A stretch of DNA of 64,000 nucleotides, from the NCBI GenBank assembly GCA_944989445.1, contig CALYLW010001186.1, forward strand, positions 1 to 64,000. Direction: 5' to 3'. The notes below the pieces were generated by a model that saw only the letters and a program-made list of their open reading frames with translations, was not told where the DNA came from and ran no database searches. This stretch comes from Ampullaceana balthica (Eukaryota; Mollusca; Gastropoda; Lymnaeidae). Of the stretch, positions 37,201 to 49,479 are shown one piece after another (within the stretch, counting starts at the first letter, position 1; each line of letters starts with the position of its first letter). The position numbers were made by a program, and so were the translations under genes.

Positions 37201-40185
37201 GAACACCAAACACGTGTATCAAGGTGACTGACTTGAACACCACACACCTGCATCAAGGGTTACCGACTTGAAAACCACACACCTGTATCAAGGTGACCGA
37301 CTTGAAAACCACACACCTGTATCAATGTGATCGACCTGAAAACCACACAACTGTATCAATGTGATCGACTTCAACACCACACACCTGTATCAATGTGATC
37401 GACTTGAACATCACACTTCTGTATCAAGGTGATCGACTTGAACACCACACACCTGTATCAAGGTGACCGACTTGAATACCACACACCTGTATCAATGTGA
37501 TCGACTTGAACACCACACACCTGTATCAAGGTGACCGACTTGAATACCACACACCTGTTTCAATGTGACCGACTTGAACACCACACTCCTGCATCAAGGT
37601 GACCGACTTGAACACCACACACCTGTATCAAGTTGACCGACTTAAACACCACACACCTGTATCAAGTTGACCGACTTATACACCACACACCTGTATCAAG
37701 GTGACCGACTTGAACAACACACATCTGTATCAATTTGACCGACTTGAACATAACACATCTGTATCAAGGTCACCGACTTGAACAACACACATCTGTATCA
37801 AGGTGACCGACTTGAACACCACACACCTGTATCAAGTTGACCGACTTAAACACCACACACCTGTATCAAGGTGACCGAATTGAACACCACACACCTGTAT
37901 CAATGTGACCGACTTGAACACCACACACCTGTATCAAGTTGACCGAATTGAACACCACACACCTGTATCAATGTGACCGACTTGAACACCACACACCTGT
38001 ATCAAGTTGACCGACTTAAACACCACACATCTGTATCAAGGTGACCGACTTGAACACCACACATCTGTATCAATGTGACCGACTGGAACACCACACACCT
38101 GTATCAAGGTGACCGACTTGAATACCACACACTTGTATCAATGTGACCGACTTGAACACCACACACCTGTATCAAGGTGACCGACTTGAACACCACACAC
38201 CTGTATCAAGTTGACCAACTTAAACACCCCACACCTGTATCAAGTTGACCGACTTAAACACCACACACCTGTATCATGGTGACCGACTTGAACACCACAC
38301 ACCTGTATCAATGTGACCGACTTGAACACTACACACCTGTATCAAGGTGACCGACTTGAACAAAACACATCTTTATCAAGGTGACCGACTTGAAAACCAC
38401 ACACCTGTATCAAGTTGACTGACTTAAACACCACACACATGTATAAAGTTGACCGACTTAAACACCACACACCTGTATCAATGTGACTGATTTGAATACC
38501 ACACACATGTATCAATGTGACCGACTTGAACACCAAACACCTGTATCAAGGTGACCGACTTGAACAGCACATACATGTATCAATGTGACTGACTTGAATA
38601 CCACACACATGTATCAATGTGACCGACTTGAACACCAAACACCTGTATCAAGGTGACCGACTTGAACACCACACACCTGTATCAAGGTGACCGAATTGAA
38701 CACCACACACCTGCATCAAGGGTTACCGACTTGAAAACCACACACATGTATCAATGTGATCGACATGAAAACCACACACATGTATCAATGTGACCGACTT
38801 CAACACCACACACCTGTATCAATGTGATCGACTTGAACATCACACACCTCTATCAAGGTGACCGAATTGAACACCACACACATGGATCAAGGTGACCAAC
38901 TTAAACACCACACCTGTATTAAGGTGACTGACTTGAACACCACACACCTGTATCAAGGTGACCGACATGAACACCACACACCTGTATCAAGGTGACTGAC
39001 ATAAACACCCCACACCTGTATCAAATTGACCGACTTGAACACAGAACACCTGTATCCAGGTGATCGACTTGAACACCACACATCTGTATCAAGGTGACCG
39101 ACTTGAACACCACGCACCTGTATCAATTTGCCCGACTTGAAAACCACACACCTGTATCAAGGTGACTGACTTGAACACCACACACCTGTATTAATTTTTA
39201 CCGACTTGAAAACCACACACCTGTATCAAGGTGATCGACTTGAAAACCACACACCTGTATCAAGGTGACCGACTGGAATACCACACACCTGTATCAATGT
39301 GACCGACTTGAACACCACACACCTGTATCAAGGTTTCCGACTTGAATACCACACACCTGTATCAATGTTACCGACTTGAATACCACACACCTGTATCAAT
39401 GTTACCGACTTGAACACCACACACCTGTATCAAGTTGACCGACTTAAACACCACACACCTGTATCAAGTTGACCGACTTATACACCACACCTGTATCAAG
39501 GTGACCGACTTGAACAACACACATCTGTATCAATGTGACCAACTTGAACAACACACACCGGTATCAAGGTGACCGACATGAACAACACACATCTGTATCA
39601 AGGTGACCGACATGAACAACACACATCTGTATCAAGGTTACCGACTTGAACACCACACACCTGTATCAAGTTGACCGACTTAAACACCACCCACCTGTAT
39701 CAAGGTGACCGAATTGAACACCACACACCTGTATCAAGTTGACCGACTTGAACACAACACATCTGTATCAAGGTGACCGACTTGAACACCACACATCTGT
39801 ATCAAGGTGACCGACTTGAACACCACAAACCTTTATCAAGGTGACCGACTTGAACACCACACACCTGTATCAATGTGACCGACTTGAACACCACACACCT
39901 GTATCAAGGTGACCGACATGAACACCACACACCTGTATCAAGTTGACCGACTTGAACACCACACACCTGTATCAAGGTGACCGACTTGAACACAACAAAT
40001 CTTTATCAAGGTGACCGACTTGTACACCACACACCTGTATTGATTTGACTGACTTAAACACCACACACATGTATAAAGTTGACCGACTTAAACACCACAC
40101 ACCTGTATCAAGGTGACTGACTTGAACACCACACACCTGTGTCAAGGTGACCGACTTGAACACCACACACCTGTATCAATGTGAC
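25205..40185 (+). repeat. Giant 34-bp minisatellite, about 15 kb
   Basis: The unit ACCACACACCTGTATCAAGG plus TGACCGACTTGAAC has a 34-bp period (27481 to 27515). It fills nearly 15 kb, roughly 440 units. The main variants are AAGG, AATG or AAGT before TGACC, and TTGAAC or TTAAAC at the end. Homogenised runs (27460-27840, 31980-33520) alternate with variant-rich blocks. Blocks are themselves duplicated: ATCTGACCTG at 26421 and 30063, and GGGTTACCGA at 28341, 34804, 37257 and 38720. Because 34 is not a multiple of 3, only short open frames exist. No spacers alternate with the repeats, so it is not a CRISPR array. Confidence 0.97.
25225..25324. other. Assembly gap of 100 Ns inside the 34-bp array
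   Basis: Exactly 100 Ns are flanked by array units on both sides. This is a conventional gap of unknown size, so the true array may be longer than shown. Confidence 0.98.
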
Positions 40186-40309
40186 TATTGATGTGTGTGG
40201 ATATATGTGTGTAAGTGGGTAGGTATAAAGGGTACGATTTCTTGAATCATGTTAAGATTAGTTTCTGAAAACAATTTATACATTTGTCATAGATGGTTGA
40301 GTTAAGTTT

Positions 40310-41040
40310 ATTCTTAGGTAAGATTTATCTTATCTGTTACAGAGTATTATTGCCTATGGCGTATTAATGGGGGGGGGGCTGAACGGGCTAAAGCCAGGGG
40401 CACCCAATGATTTAGGGGCCCCCAAATTTAGTATAATTTATAATAAAGGTGGACAAATGTTTGCATGAATCCCTAAAAAAATCATAAATTTAATAAATTA
40501 ATAAAATCTTATCTATTAATCTAATCGCTATTCGGACCCGGTAGCATCAGTATCGAAAAACTTGATTTGATTGGCTCAATAAGAGAACATATTAATGAAT
40601 ACTATTTATATCTATTAAAATTCAAACATCAGGATCTTTAGGTCTTGGGGCAAATTGTATTCTTGTGACGCAAGTGGTAGTGGGTTCGATTCCCGGGGTG
40701 GGCATATTTTTTTTTCATTGTCTTTTTTTTTAAATTATCTGTTTACTCTAAATTTTAGTTTCAATGCAAACAGTTATTTCTTTGTGTTTCGTTTATTTAA
40801 TGAATCCGATCCCGGAGTACAGACACATTATGAACAAGGTACCAATGGACTGTCTAGTGGCAAGTTACAGTCTTATATTAGCTGCCAGCAATCAATTTCT
40901 TTAATCCTAGGTGGATAGGGCCCCAGTTTGAATTGCAGCCAGGTGCCCCGTGCAGTCTTAATCCGCCCCTGATTATTGCGTCATGTGCTTATCCATGGTT
41001 TATGTCTAGTCCCGGGTTTTCATTTAGGGTTAACTTAATA
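40310..41040 (-). repeat. LINE 3' tail split by a hAT insertion
   Basis: CTTATCTGTTACAGA lies left of a hAT element (40354-40971). ATTGCGTCATGTGCTTATCC plus ATGGTTTATGTCTAG lies right of it. Together they restore the same LINE tail as at 5015-5130, showing the target before insertion. Confidence 0.7.
40354..40971. mobile_element. Non-autonomous hAT element, 618 bp
   Basis: A perfect 8-bp duplication, ATTATTGC, lies at 40346-40353 and 40972-40979. The ends are CTATGGCGTATTAATGGGG and, read on the minus strand from the right, CAGGGGCGGATTAAGAC. They are imperfect inverted repeats of the CAGxGGCGxATTAA type. Subterminal GGGGCCCCC blocks follow. Inside is a tRNA-like fragment with box B GGTTCGATTCC (40683-40693). 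No transposase is present. Confidence 0.88.
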
Positions 41041-41239
41041 AATATTGACATCTTAGAATAAATTCCTTAAGTTCATTTAAGGTCCTAAATGGCCTGGTCA
41101 GATGACGACAACGTTGAAAAATTAGAGTTTCACAGCAGGAACTTTTAAAATAATATGTTCAGTGAATTTACAAGTTCTAAGTGTGGAAACTAGTATTCAA
41201 CTATGACGTTATTATGACGCGGCCATCAGGGATCTCAAA

Positions 41240-41300
41240 TTAAGTGATAGGACGCAATAATCCTCTGTACAGAAGGAGTGTCTGTAACAGATAAGAAGGA
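41240..41300 (+). repeat. Short LINE 3' tail
   Basis: GGACGCAATAATCCTCTGTA, then CAGAAGGAGTGTCTGTAACA, then GATAAGAAGG match the 3' tail family in plus orientation. Confidence 0.6.
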
Positions 41301-41589
41301 ATCTATACCATGACGTTTTCTGGACACAACCCAGTTACATCAACACAAGGGAGATAAGTCATGATATTTCTGATTATTACAAAGCTTACTCAGATTTATG
41401 ACCCCTTTCTTTAAAAAATATGGATTGTATAATAGCTTGTACAAGAAATAGTGTTTGTGTTAAATTTACCATGTGTAATAGGACTTGCTGGTCAAGTGAC
41501 AAGACTTTAACAGAATGTGGTCTGGTTAACAACTGTCTTTAATCTCTTTATACAATCCACTGCAATCAACTGTACAATCAACCACCACG

Positions 41590-41930
41590 GTTGCCTCATG
41601 AACCGTCTATATATAGTCAGCCATCCTCCCAGTCCTCGACCTCACACACTTACAGTTCACATCACAAACCACGTGTTTCTTGAACCGTCTTTATATAGTC
41701 AGCCATCCTCCCAGTCCTCGACCTCCCACACTTACAGTTCACATCACAAACCACGTGTTTCATGAACCGTCTATATATAGTCAGCCATCCTCCCAGTCCT
41801 CGACCTCCCACACTTACAGTTCACATCACAAACCACGTGTTTCATGAACCGTCTATATATAGTCAGCCATCCTCCCAGTCCTCGACCTCGCACGCTTACA
41901 GTTCACATCACAAACCACGTGTTTTATACT
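41590..41930 (+). repeat. 82-bp minisatellite, 4 copies
   Basis: AACCGTCT recurs at 41601, 41683, 41765 and 41847, exactly 82 bp apart. The unit includes TATATAGTCAGCCATCCTCC, then CAGTCCTCGACCTC, then CACATCACAAACCACGTG. Copies are almost identical, and short open frames through it are incidental. Confidence 0.93.
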
Positions 41931-42261
41931 AGGTCAAATCCTAGCATAATAATACATTGTAAACACGACAACACGTCAGTCACACCTTGTTTATACATTC
42001 TTTTTAAAGTGTCAACAATGAATAATTTTTTTATTTAAATATTCATGTCAATAGTTATTTTAAATTTTCTATTTTTTAATTTATTATTTTTAAAAAACAT
42101 ATATTTTTCATCATTAAAGAAAGCCAGTATTAGCAGCACACTCACACTCACATTCACACTCACAATTATGCAAAATATTACAGAAGTACAACCACTCTAA
42201 GGTAATATATTTGACAACAACTAATTTCATGAGAAGTCATGCCTCCTTTGACATTTTTCTC
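41931..42261. other. AT-rich spacer
   Basis: It contains a short CACTCACACTCACATTCACA run near 42140. No gene or transposon end was recognised. Confidence 0.6.
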
Positions 42262-42265
42262 TTAA

Positions 42266-44487
42266 CTCTCTATTACACAATGTTACCATTTGGTAACAAA
42301 GCAAAATAATTATTATTTCACTACTGATGGATTAGTTTTTAATTTTTCGGACTGATTCCCCTTTTATTTAATCATGTTTTGAACTTTTATACCGGAGAAC
42401 TCTTCACTAAGACCATTTTGTATTTTTGTAAGAGCAACTTTTAGATGGTCACAGTGGGCTACACTTTTGTCTACCGAATCTAGTAAGTACAAAAGTTTGT
42501 TATTTATCGCGTAATGAAAATTTCTGTTAAAAAAATGTTAAATGGTAACATTAATGTTTATACTATAATTCTGTGAGCTTATGTTTGATATTTGTCATCA
42601 ACGTTTGGTAAAATTTAAAAAAAATGGTATGTGACCATTTGGTAACAGTGCGTCTATGTGGTTATTTTTTTGGTGGTTTTTCTTGTTGGAAAATGACAAC
42701 ATACTAAAGCTAACATTTTATAAGCGATGTAAATAATGTTTATTTTATAGAATATTTATAAATATCTAATATTTATGTTAGCCTTTTATACTTTTATAAA
42801 ATTAGCAAGTTTTACAATCTTTAACGTTAAATTAAATATACTTTTAAAATTGTTTTTATAAATATAATTAGAAGTATGGATGATAGTAAATGACATACAA
42901 CATATATATTTTGTTCATTTTTTATGTTTGTTTTTTCCTCTCAAGAATTCAAATACCAAAGTCATGTATCCATCAAGGTTCCATGGAAAAAATAAAGATG
43001 TACACGTTTGTGCCATTCCTGAAGACCCACATGATAATGAACTATCTTAGGAAAATGACGATGACATAGATGAACCTTTTTATCCAGAATCAGAGCACAA
43101 CAGAGATTCAGGTAAATTTACATACTTTTAAAAATAAAATATTGTCTTATACGTATATCTTTTGAAAGAATAATTAAATATCATTCAATACAATTGTTGA
43201 CGTAAACACCAAAAAATATGTCTATTTCAATTTGTCCTTTTCAGACTCAACAACACCAGTCTCTGAGAGTGAAATGAATGAACCACCTGGTAGATTTGTA
43301 GGTACTGCAGGCAAAAGTACGAAATAGAAATTTTTTTTGCAGCAGAAATCTTTCCTCAAGATCCTGTTGTTGTTTTTTCTGGACATGTCGCTATTGCAAA
43401 AGAGCATCAAAACCCTATAGACTACTTTTGGGAAATTATTGATGAATAAAAAATAAATAGATTTGTAATACAATCAAACATGTACAGAGCTCAGACAAAT
43501 ATGAACTAACCATAGCATTGGGATGCTAATGAACTGGAGCAGTTCACTGAATTTTATTTATGATGAGCATCATAGTTCAAATGCCAAAAGCAGGTGTTAC
43601 TGGGGAATTGATACTCGTTAATGTAAGGTGGCTAATAAAAAATATATATAACAATATAACCCCAAAAGTTAAAAAAAATGTGTGTGTTCTTCTGTTACTG
43701 GAGTGATTCATAACTTTGAATGATACTCCTGTAAAATTCTGCCATGTAAAATATAATTGGTTATAGGAGCTTCAGAAAACATTGTGCTCTGTCTAGTTAG
43801 TAATGTTACAAGTAAGAAATAAACAACACGCAATGATTGTTTTAAGTGGATATTATGAATATGGCAGTAGTTCAGGTACGACTGATCTGTAGGAATGCCT
43901 GTAGTAATGCAGATTGGGACCAAAAAATATACTTGCTCTACTTGATTTCAAGATCCAGATCGCAATATGCCTAATGAAAAAAAAAGTAAGAAAGGGTTTA
44001 GAAAATGTGGTCATCCTTTTTTGGATTAAGAGCCAAAGAAATGAGAGGTCCTATTGCAGCTGTTCTACCAATACCAGTAAGACCTGACTATATTGGGCAT
44101 CTGTTCCACCCATACCAGTAAGACCTGACTATGTTCCACCCATACCAGTAAGACCTGACTATGTTGGCCATCTGTTCCATCCATACCAGTAAGACCTGAC
44201 TATGTTGGCCATCTGTTCCATCCATAACAGTAAGACCTGACTATATTGGGCATTTTCCTGAGCCAATTTACAAAAAAAAAGATGCAAGAGACCAAATCGC
44301 AGGGGATTTTTTTATAGAATTAAATGTGTAAAACATAGTAACATGTACTGATGTAATATTCAACTTTTCAAGACGCAAAAGTCAAACAGTTTCACTAGAC
44401 TCAAAACTAGATTTATATGTCCAATACACATATAATATCCAATCAAATATTTTGTCCCATGAAAACCTAAAAGTGCGTAATAGAGGG
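42266..44487 (+). mobile_element. Decayed piggyBac-type transposon bounded by TTAA
   Basis: TTAA lies at 42262-42265 and 44488-44491. The adjoining ends are CTCTCTATTACACA on the left and, on the minus strand from the right, CCCTCTATTACGCAC. TTAA targets with CCC-type ends are diagnostic of piggyBac. Transposase traces in plus orientation include MYPSRFHGKNKDVHV with an acidic stretch DDDIDEPFYPESE (42964-43110). Further on is AKEHQNPIDYF, followed by IQSNMYRAQTN and HWDANELEQFTEF (43397-43560), matching the order in piggyBac proteins. Many stops show that it is dead. About four copies of a short repeat (AGTAAGACCTGACTATGTT) lie near 44080-44250. Confidence 0.82.
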
Positions 44488-44491
44488 TTAA

Positions 44492-44797
44492 ATATTTTTC
44501 CCCCGTTGCCATCGCTGGTTTGTACTCAACAACTTATTAAAGTTTCATGCTTCTGCCTACACGGAAAATAGGAGAATTAGTGATTTTAATATTTTATATA
44601 GGCCATGAAAGGAAAAAAAAACATTTTTGGGCCCCGGCCCCACGTGAGCGTGAATTTTAACATTCTTTTTCGTCAATTTTCGTCGTGAGAGGGTACTTGA
44701 CAACTTCCCAAAGTTTCATGCTTCTACCTACACGGGAAGTTGGAGAATTATTGATGAGTCAGTCAGTCACTAAGGGATTTGATTTTATTAGTATAGA
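44492..44797 (-). mobile_element. Helitron-like element, copy 3 (5' part only)
   Basis: On the minus strand it starts TCTATACTAATAAAAT at 44797, identical for 16 bases to the start of copy 1. It continues with the GACTGACTCATC and AATTCTCCAACTTCCCG body. It is cut off at the TTAA of the piggyBac relic. Sequence on the far side of that relic does not resume the Helitron body. Confidence 0.65.
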
Positions 44798-47700
44798 CTA
44801 GCAAAATACCCATGCTGTGCTGAGAAAATTAGGATTTCAGTTTCCTTTGAGAACCCACGTAACACAAATTCAAAACAACAATTGATTTCAATCTGGATCA
44901 TGATGGATGTACTACATATATTGACTTAACCGTCTTGTTTGTCTATCTGTCGTAAACCCGCAGAAAAACAAAAAAAAAGTAAAGTAAAAAATTGCTTCAA
45001 GTAATCCTATCGAGGTGATAATTTAAATTTTGTTTTCGTATGTTACCATTGCGGGAGGGTACTCAACAACTTCCCAAAGTTTCATGCTCCTACGTACACG
45101 GGAAATTGGATATTTAATGATGAGGCTGTTTTATATAGCTCATATTAGAAAAAAAAACTACATTTGGGGCCCCGGCCCCCCGAGTTAGTGATAATTTTAT
45201 AATTTTTACACCTCATACCAGTGCCAGAGGGTACTCAACAACTTTCCAAAGTTTCATGCTTCTACCTACACTGGAAGATGAGGAATTAGTGTTGATTCAG
45301 ATTTATAGAGCCAATATGAGGAAAAAAACAGGTTTGGGCCCCCGGCCACCCAAGAGTGGAAATTATAAATTCTTTTTCGCCAATTATCGTCATAAGAGTG
45401 TACTCAGCAAGTTCCCAAAGTTTCATGCTTCTACCTACACGGGAAGTTGGAGAATTATAGTCAGTTTTAAATATAAGAAAAAAAACTACATTTGGGTCTC
45501 CGGCCCCTTGTAAGTGTTAATTTATATATATTTTTTTTTACTTTTTACCATCGCGAAATGTTGCTTAAGAACTACACAAAGTTTGATGCTTCTACCTTGT
45601 TGGGAAATAGGAGAATGATTGATTCTAAATTTTTATATAGCCCATATTGGGGGAAAAAATGTTTGGGCCCCCGGCTAGGGGTCTACCGATATGCATTTTT
45701 GCCGATAGTGCCGATACCGATATTTTTTGCCGATATGTGTGCCGATATGAGTATTTGTTAGGACAAAAAACCAGCGGTCATATTTGATGACGTCATTCCT
45801 AAATTTATCACTGGTATTTATTCATCTATTATATTAGGGGACTACCGATATGCATTTTTGCCGATATTACCATAAAATGTTTTCCGAAAATGAGTGCCAA
45901 TATGAGTATTTTATAGGACAAATACCAGCGGTCATATTTGATGACGTTAGTCTTCAATTTATAACTCGTAATTATTTATATTTCAGTTAGGGGGCTACCG
46001 ATATGCATTTTTGCCGATATTTCAGATTTTACCAATATTTTTTTTCCCATAAGAGTGCCAATATGAGTATTTGTAATGACAAAAACCAGCGGTCTTATTT
46101 GATGACGTCATTTTTAAATTTATCACTCCTAATTATTTATATTTTATATTAGGGGTCTACCGATATGCATTTTGGCAAATATTACCGATATTTTTCCCCG
46201 ATATGAGTGCTAATATGAGTATTTGTTAGGACATAAAATAACAGCGGTCATATTTGATGACGTAATTCTTAAATTTAGCACTCGTAATTATTTATATTTT
46301 ATAATTCAGGGGTCTGCCGATATGCAGTTTTGCCGATATTACCGATTTTTTTTCTAGGCCGAAACGAAGTTTCTGATGTGTTTACAAGTTCCAATTCATG
46401 GCCTATTTAAGACGCATGACAAACAAACCGTCCTTTATAAAAGTGTACAAGCAAAATTAGAACTCCTTTTGAAACTTTAACTTTAACTCATAATTATTAA
46501 TTCTAACCAATAGTTTAATGGCTTTTGCACACTGCCACCTTTTATGAATGAAACAATGAGAACAACTTATTTGTAATAGAGTGAAAATGAGGTTGAAGGA
46601 TCAATGGTTGCCAATGACAACAAGTTTGCACACGGTACATTTTGTTATTCCATACGAAACTAAATGTTTTAAACATCTGCGATTCTGCGTGCATCTTTGC
46701 TATTATAGAAATTACGTCAACATATTGTTTACATGTTATCCATTTATTAGAGCAATTACGGTATACTTGGTATCGGCACTAGTTAACATCGCGGAATGGC
46801 ACTCATCACATTCCCAAAATTTCATTCTTCTACTTAGTCGCGAAATAAGAGAATAAGTGATTTTTAATTTTTATATAACGCATTTAAGGGGAAAAAAAAC
46901 GTTGTTTTTTCTGGCCCCAGGCTCCATGATTGTGAATTTTTAAATTCTTTTACGCCAATTATCGTTGCGAGAGGCTACTTAACAACTTCCCAAGGGTTCA
47001 TGTTTCTACCTACACGGAAAGTTTGAGAATTACTGATCAGTTAGTTTTTATATAAGAAAAAAACTACATTTGGGCCCCCCGCCCCCAAGAAGTGATAATT
47101 TAAATATTGTTTTGGCTTTTTACCATCGTGGAAGTATATTTATCAACTACTCAGAGTTTCATTCTTCTACCTACACGGAGAAATAGGAGAGTTTGTTATT
47201 TTCAGTTTTTATACAGCTCATAAAAGGAAAAACAACTTCATTTTTGACCCCGGCCCCCCAATATGTGACAAATTAAAATAATTTTTTTTTGCCTTTTAAC
47301 ATCGCTGAAGTGTACTCAACAACTTCCCAAAGTTTCATTCTTCTATCTACTCGCGAAATAGGAGAATTAGTGATTTTTCATTTTAATACAGCCCATATAA
47401 GGAAAAAACAGATTTTGGCCCCGGCCCCCATGAGTGTACATTTTAAAAGATTTTTATGCCAAGTATCGTTGCGACAGGCTACTTAACAACTTCCACAGGT
47501 TTCATGCTTCTACCTACACGGGAATTTGGAGAATTAGTGATGAGTCAGTTTTGTATATAAGAAAAAAACTACAATTGAGCCCCCGGCCCCGGCCCCCAGT
47601 AGGTGATAAATTTAAATTTTTTTTTGCTTGTTAACATCACGGTAGTGTCATTATAAACTCAACAGAGTTTCATGCTTCTCCATACACGGGAAATATGAGA

Positions 47701-48311
47701 ATTTGGGATTTTAAGTTTTTATATAGCTCATATAAAGAACAACACTTCATGTGGGTCCCCGGCCCCCAGTATTTGATAATTTAATTTTTTTTCGCCCGTT
47801 ACCATCGTGGGTTTGTACTCAGCAACTTCCCAAATTTTCATGGAAATAAGAGAATTAGTTGGTTTGTAATTCCCAAATTTTCATGCTTCTGTCTCCTCGG
47901 GAAATAAGAGAATTAGTTGGTTTGTACTTCCCAAATTGTCCTGCTTCTATCTACTCGGGAAATAAGAGAATTATTTGGTTTGTACTTCTTAAATTTTCAT
48001 GCTTCTGTCTACTCGGGAAATAAGAGAATTATTTGGTTTGTACTTCCGAAATTTTCATGCTTCTGCCTACTCGGGAAATAAGAGAATGAGTGATTTTCAT
48101 ATTTTATATAGGCCATATCAGGGGAAAAAAAGCGTTTTTGGGGCCCCCGGCCCCCTAAGAGTTTGAATTTTAAAATTATTTTTCGCCAATTATCGTCGTG
48201 AGAGTGAACTCAGCAAGTTCCCAAATATGCATGCGTCTACCTACACGGGAAGTTGGAGAATTAGTGATGAGTCAGTCAGTCAGTAAGGGCTTTGTCTTTT
48301 ATTATTATATA
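44798..48311 (-). mobile_element. Helitron-like element, copy 2, with internal tandem units
   Basis: On the minus strand it ends GGGTATTTTGCTAG, with CTAG at 44801-44798, abutting copy 3 with no base between. The other end, near 48311, is a degenerate ATAATAATAAAAGACAAAGC. The interior has a dozen degenerate units of roughly 150-200 bp. Each has AACTTCCCAAAGTTTCATGC plus TTCTACCTACACGGGAA, then a GGGCCCCCGGCCCC word. A tandem block of another repeat sits at 45670-46345. No Rep or helicase motif was seen. Confidence 0.6.
45670..46345 (+). repeat. Tandem repeat of about 158 bp, 4-5 units, made of transposon-end-like sequence
   Basis: GGGGTCTACCGATATGCATT or a close variant starts near 45676, 45837, 45990, 46152 and 46309. 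Each is followed by TTTGCCGATATT, GAGTATTTGTTAGGACA and CAGCGGTCATATTTGATGAC. TAGGGGTCTACCGATA resembles a hAT terminal repeat. Serial duplication of one terminus would explain the array. Confidence 0.8.
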
Positions 48312-48984
48312 TAAATTAATAAATTATATAGGTTATCGATTAAACTTAAAGAAAAAATTTATAGTATTTTAAAAAAATTTATTAATAAATAATTAATTAT
48401 TAATAATTAATCATAATTTATATATTTTTGTACGTACAAACATCTCCCCCGTAATATTATAATTTATTATATTAATTTATGTGGACCGGCAGACTTAAAC
48501 AAAACATGGCTGACGGCATTAGCGCAGGGAAATAGGGGAAATAACTCTATAAAATAAATTAAAAAGTCAATTACCATTTTTTATTACTTCCCTTGAAATG
48601 TTCAGTTTAATGACGTCATAAATTTCTATTTATGGCGTTAATCAAAATGATCGATTAATTAATGGATAATTTTTCACAATTTAACGATAAAATTTAAATT
48701 AATCGATAAAAGCCCTAAATTGTATTATTATGGAAATTAAAATAAATACGAATAAATAAAATAGTGCCTGAATGCCTTTTCTACTAAATAAATACCCTCA
48801 TAGGTGCTACCACTCATGTAATACAATGTTGTTTTACCTAGAAAATGAAGTAGAACTGAGGTAATTTCCACAGCTATAATCAATCAAAATACTTTGTTTA
48901 TTGACAGGTCAAATTTGATTCGTAAGAAATGCGGAATTCCTATAAGTTTAAAGCGTAAATCAACGAGATTTTTAAGGTTGGGTA
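48312..48984. other. Very AT-rich spacer
   Basis: TTAATAATTAATTA-type sequence with no gene recognised. Confidence 0.6.
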
Positions 48985-49188
48985 ATTTTCGATGTGTCGA
49001 TACGTTATATTTATCTAAATTGTATCCTTTCATCAATTTTCGATGTGTCGATACGTTATATTTATCTAAATTGTATCATTTCATCAATTTCCGATGTGTC
49101 GATACGTTATATTTATCTAAATTGTATCCTTTCATCAATTTTCGATGTGACGATAAGTTATATTTATCTAAATTGTATCCTTTCATCT
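48985..49188 (+). repeat. 51-bp minisatellite, 4 copies
   Basis: CGATGTGTCGATACGTTATA recurs at 51-bp spacing (49041, 49092). As 51 = 17 codons, frames stay open and give a 17-residue periodic peptide (RCVDTLYLSKLYPF). It runs into an (AT)n tract at 49189-49201. Confidence 0.93.
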
Positions 49189-49479
49189 ATATATATATAT
49201 ATTGTGGAGAAATGCAGGTTACCCAGGGGACAGGTGAACCGCGTAGGGGTGGGTGTGCCGCAGCCAAAGGGGCATAGCCTGGGGGTGTGACCAGAGCAAA
49301 GTTTTTATTGCTGTCAACCTGACCACAGTCTAGGCAGATGCCAAGGGTTGTTTATGTGACCTTGGGGAAAATATAAATGCCATTTGTTTTAATGGCTTCA
49401 ATGAGGAGGGCATCTCAGGTATCACCCATATAGTTTGGACTAGCTATATAAGGACAGGGACTTGTTAGACCACAGAGCA

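Noticed and set aside
25205..40185. CRISPR-like regular repeats
   Set aside because: The 34-bp units are directly adjacent with no unique spacers, and the genome is eukaryotic.
40640..40705. Functional tRNA gene at GGTTCGATTCC
   Set aside because: Only the T-arm-like part is preserved; it sits inside a hAT element and lacks a proper 5' half.
43708..43923. Minus-strand 71-codon frame inside the piggyBac relic as a gene
   Set aside because: No family resemblance; it is antisense to decayed transposase sequence.
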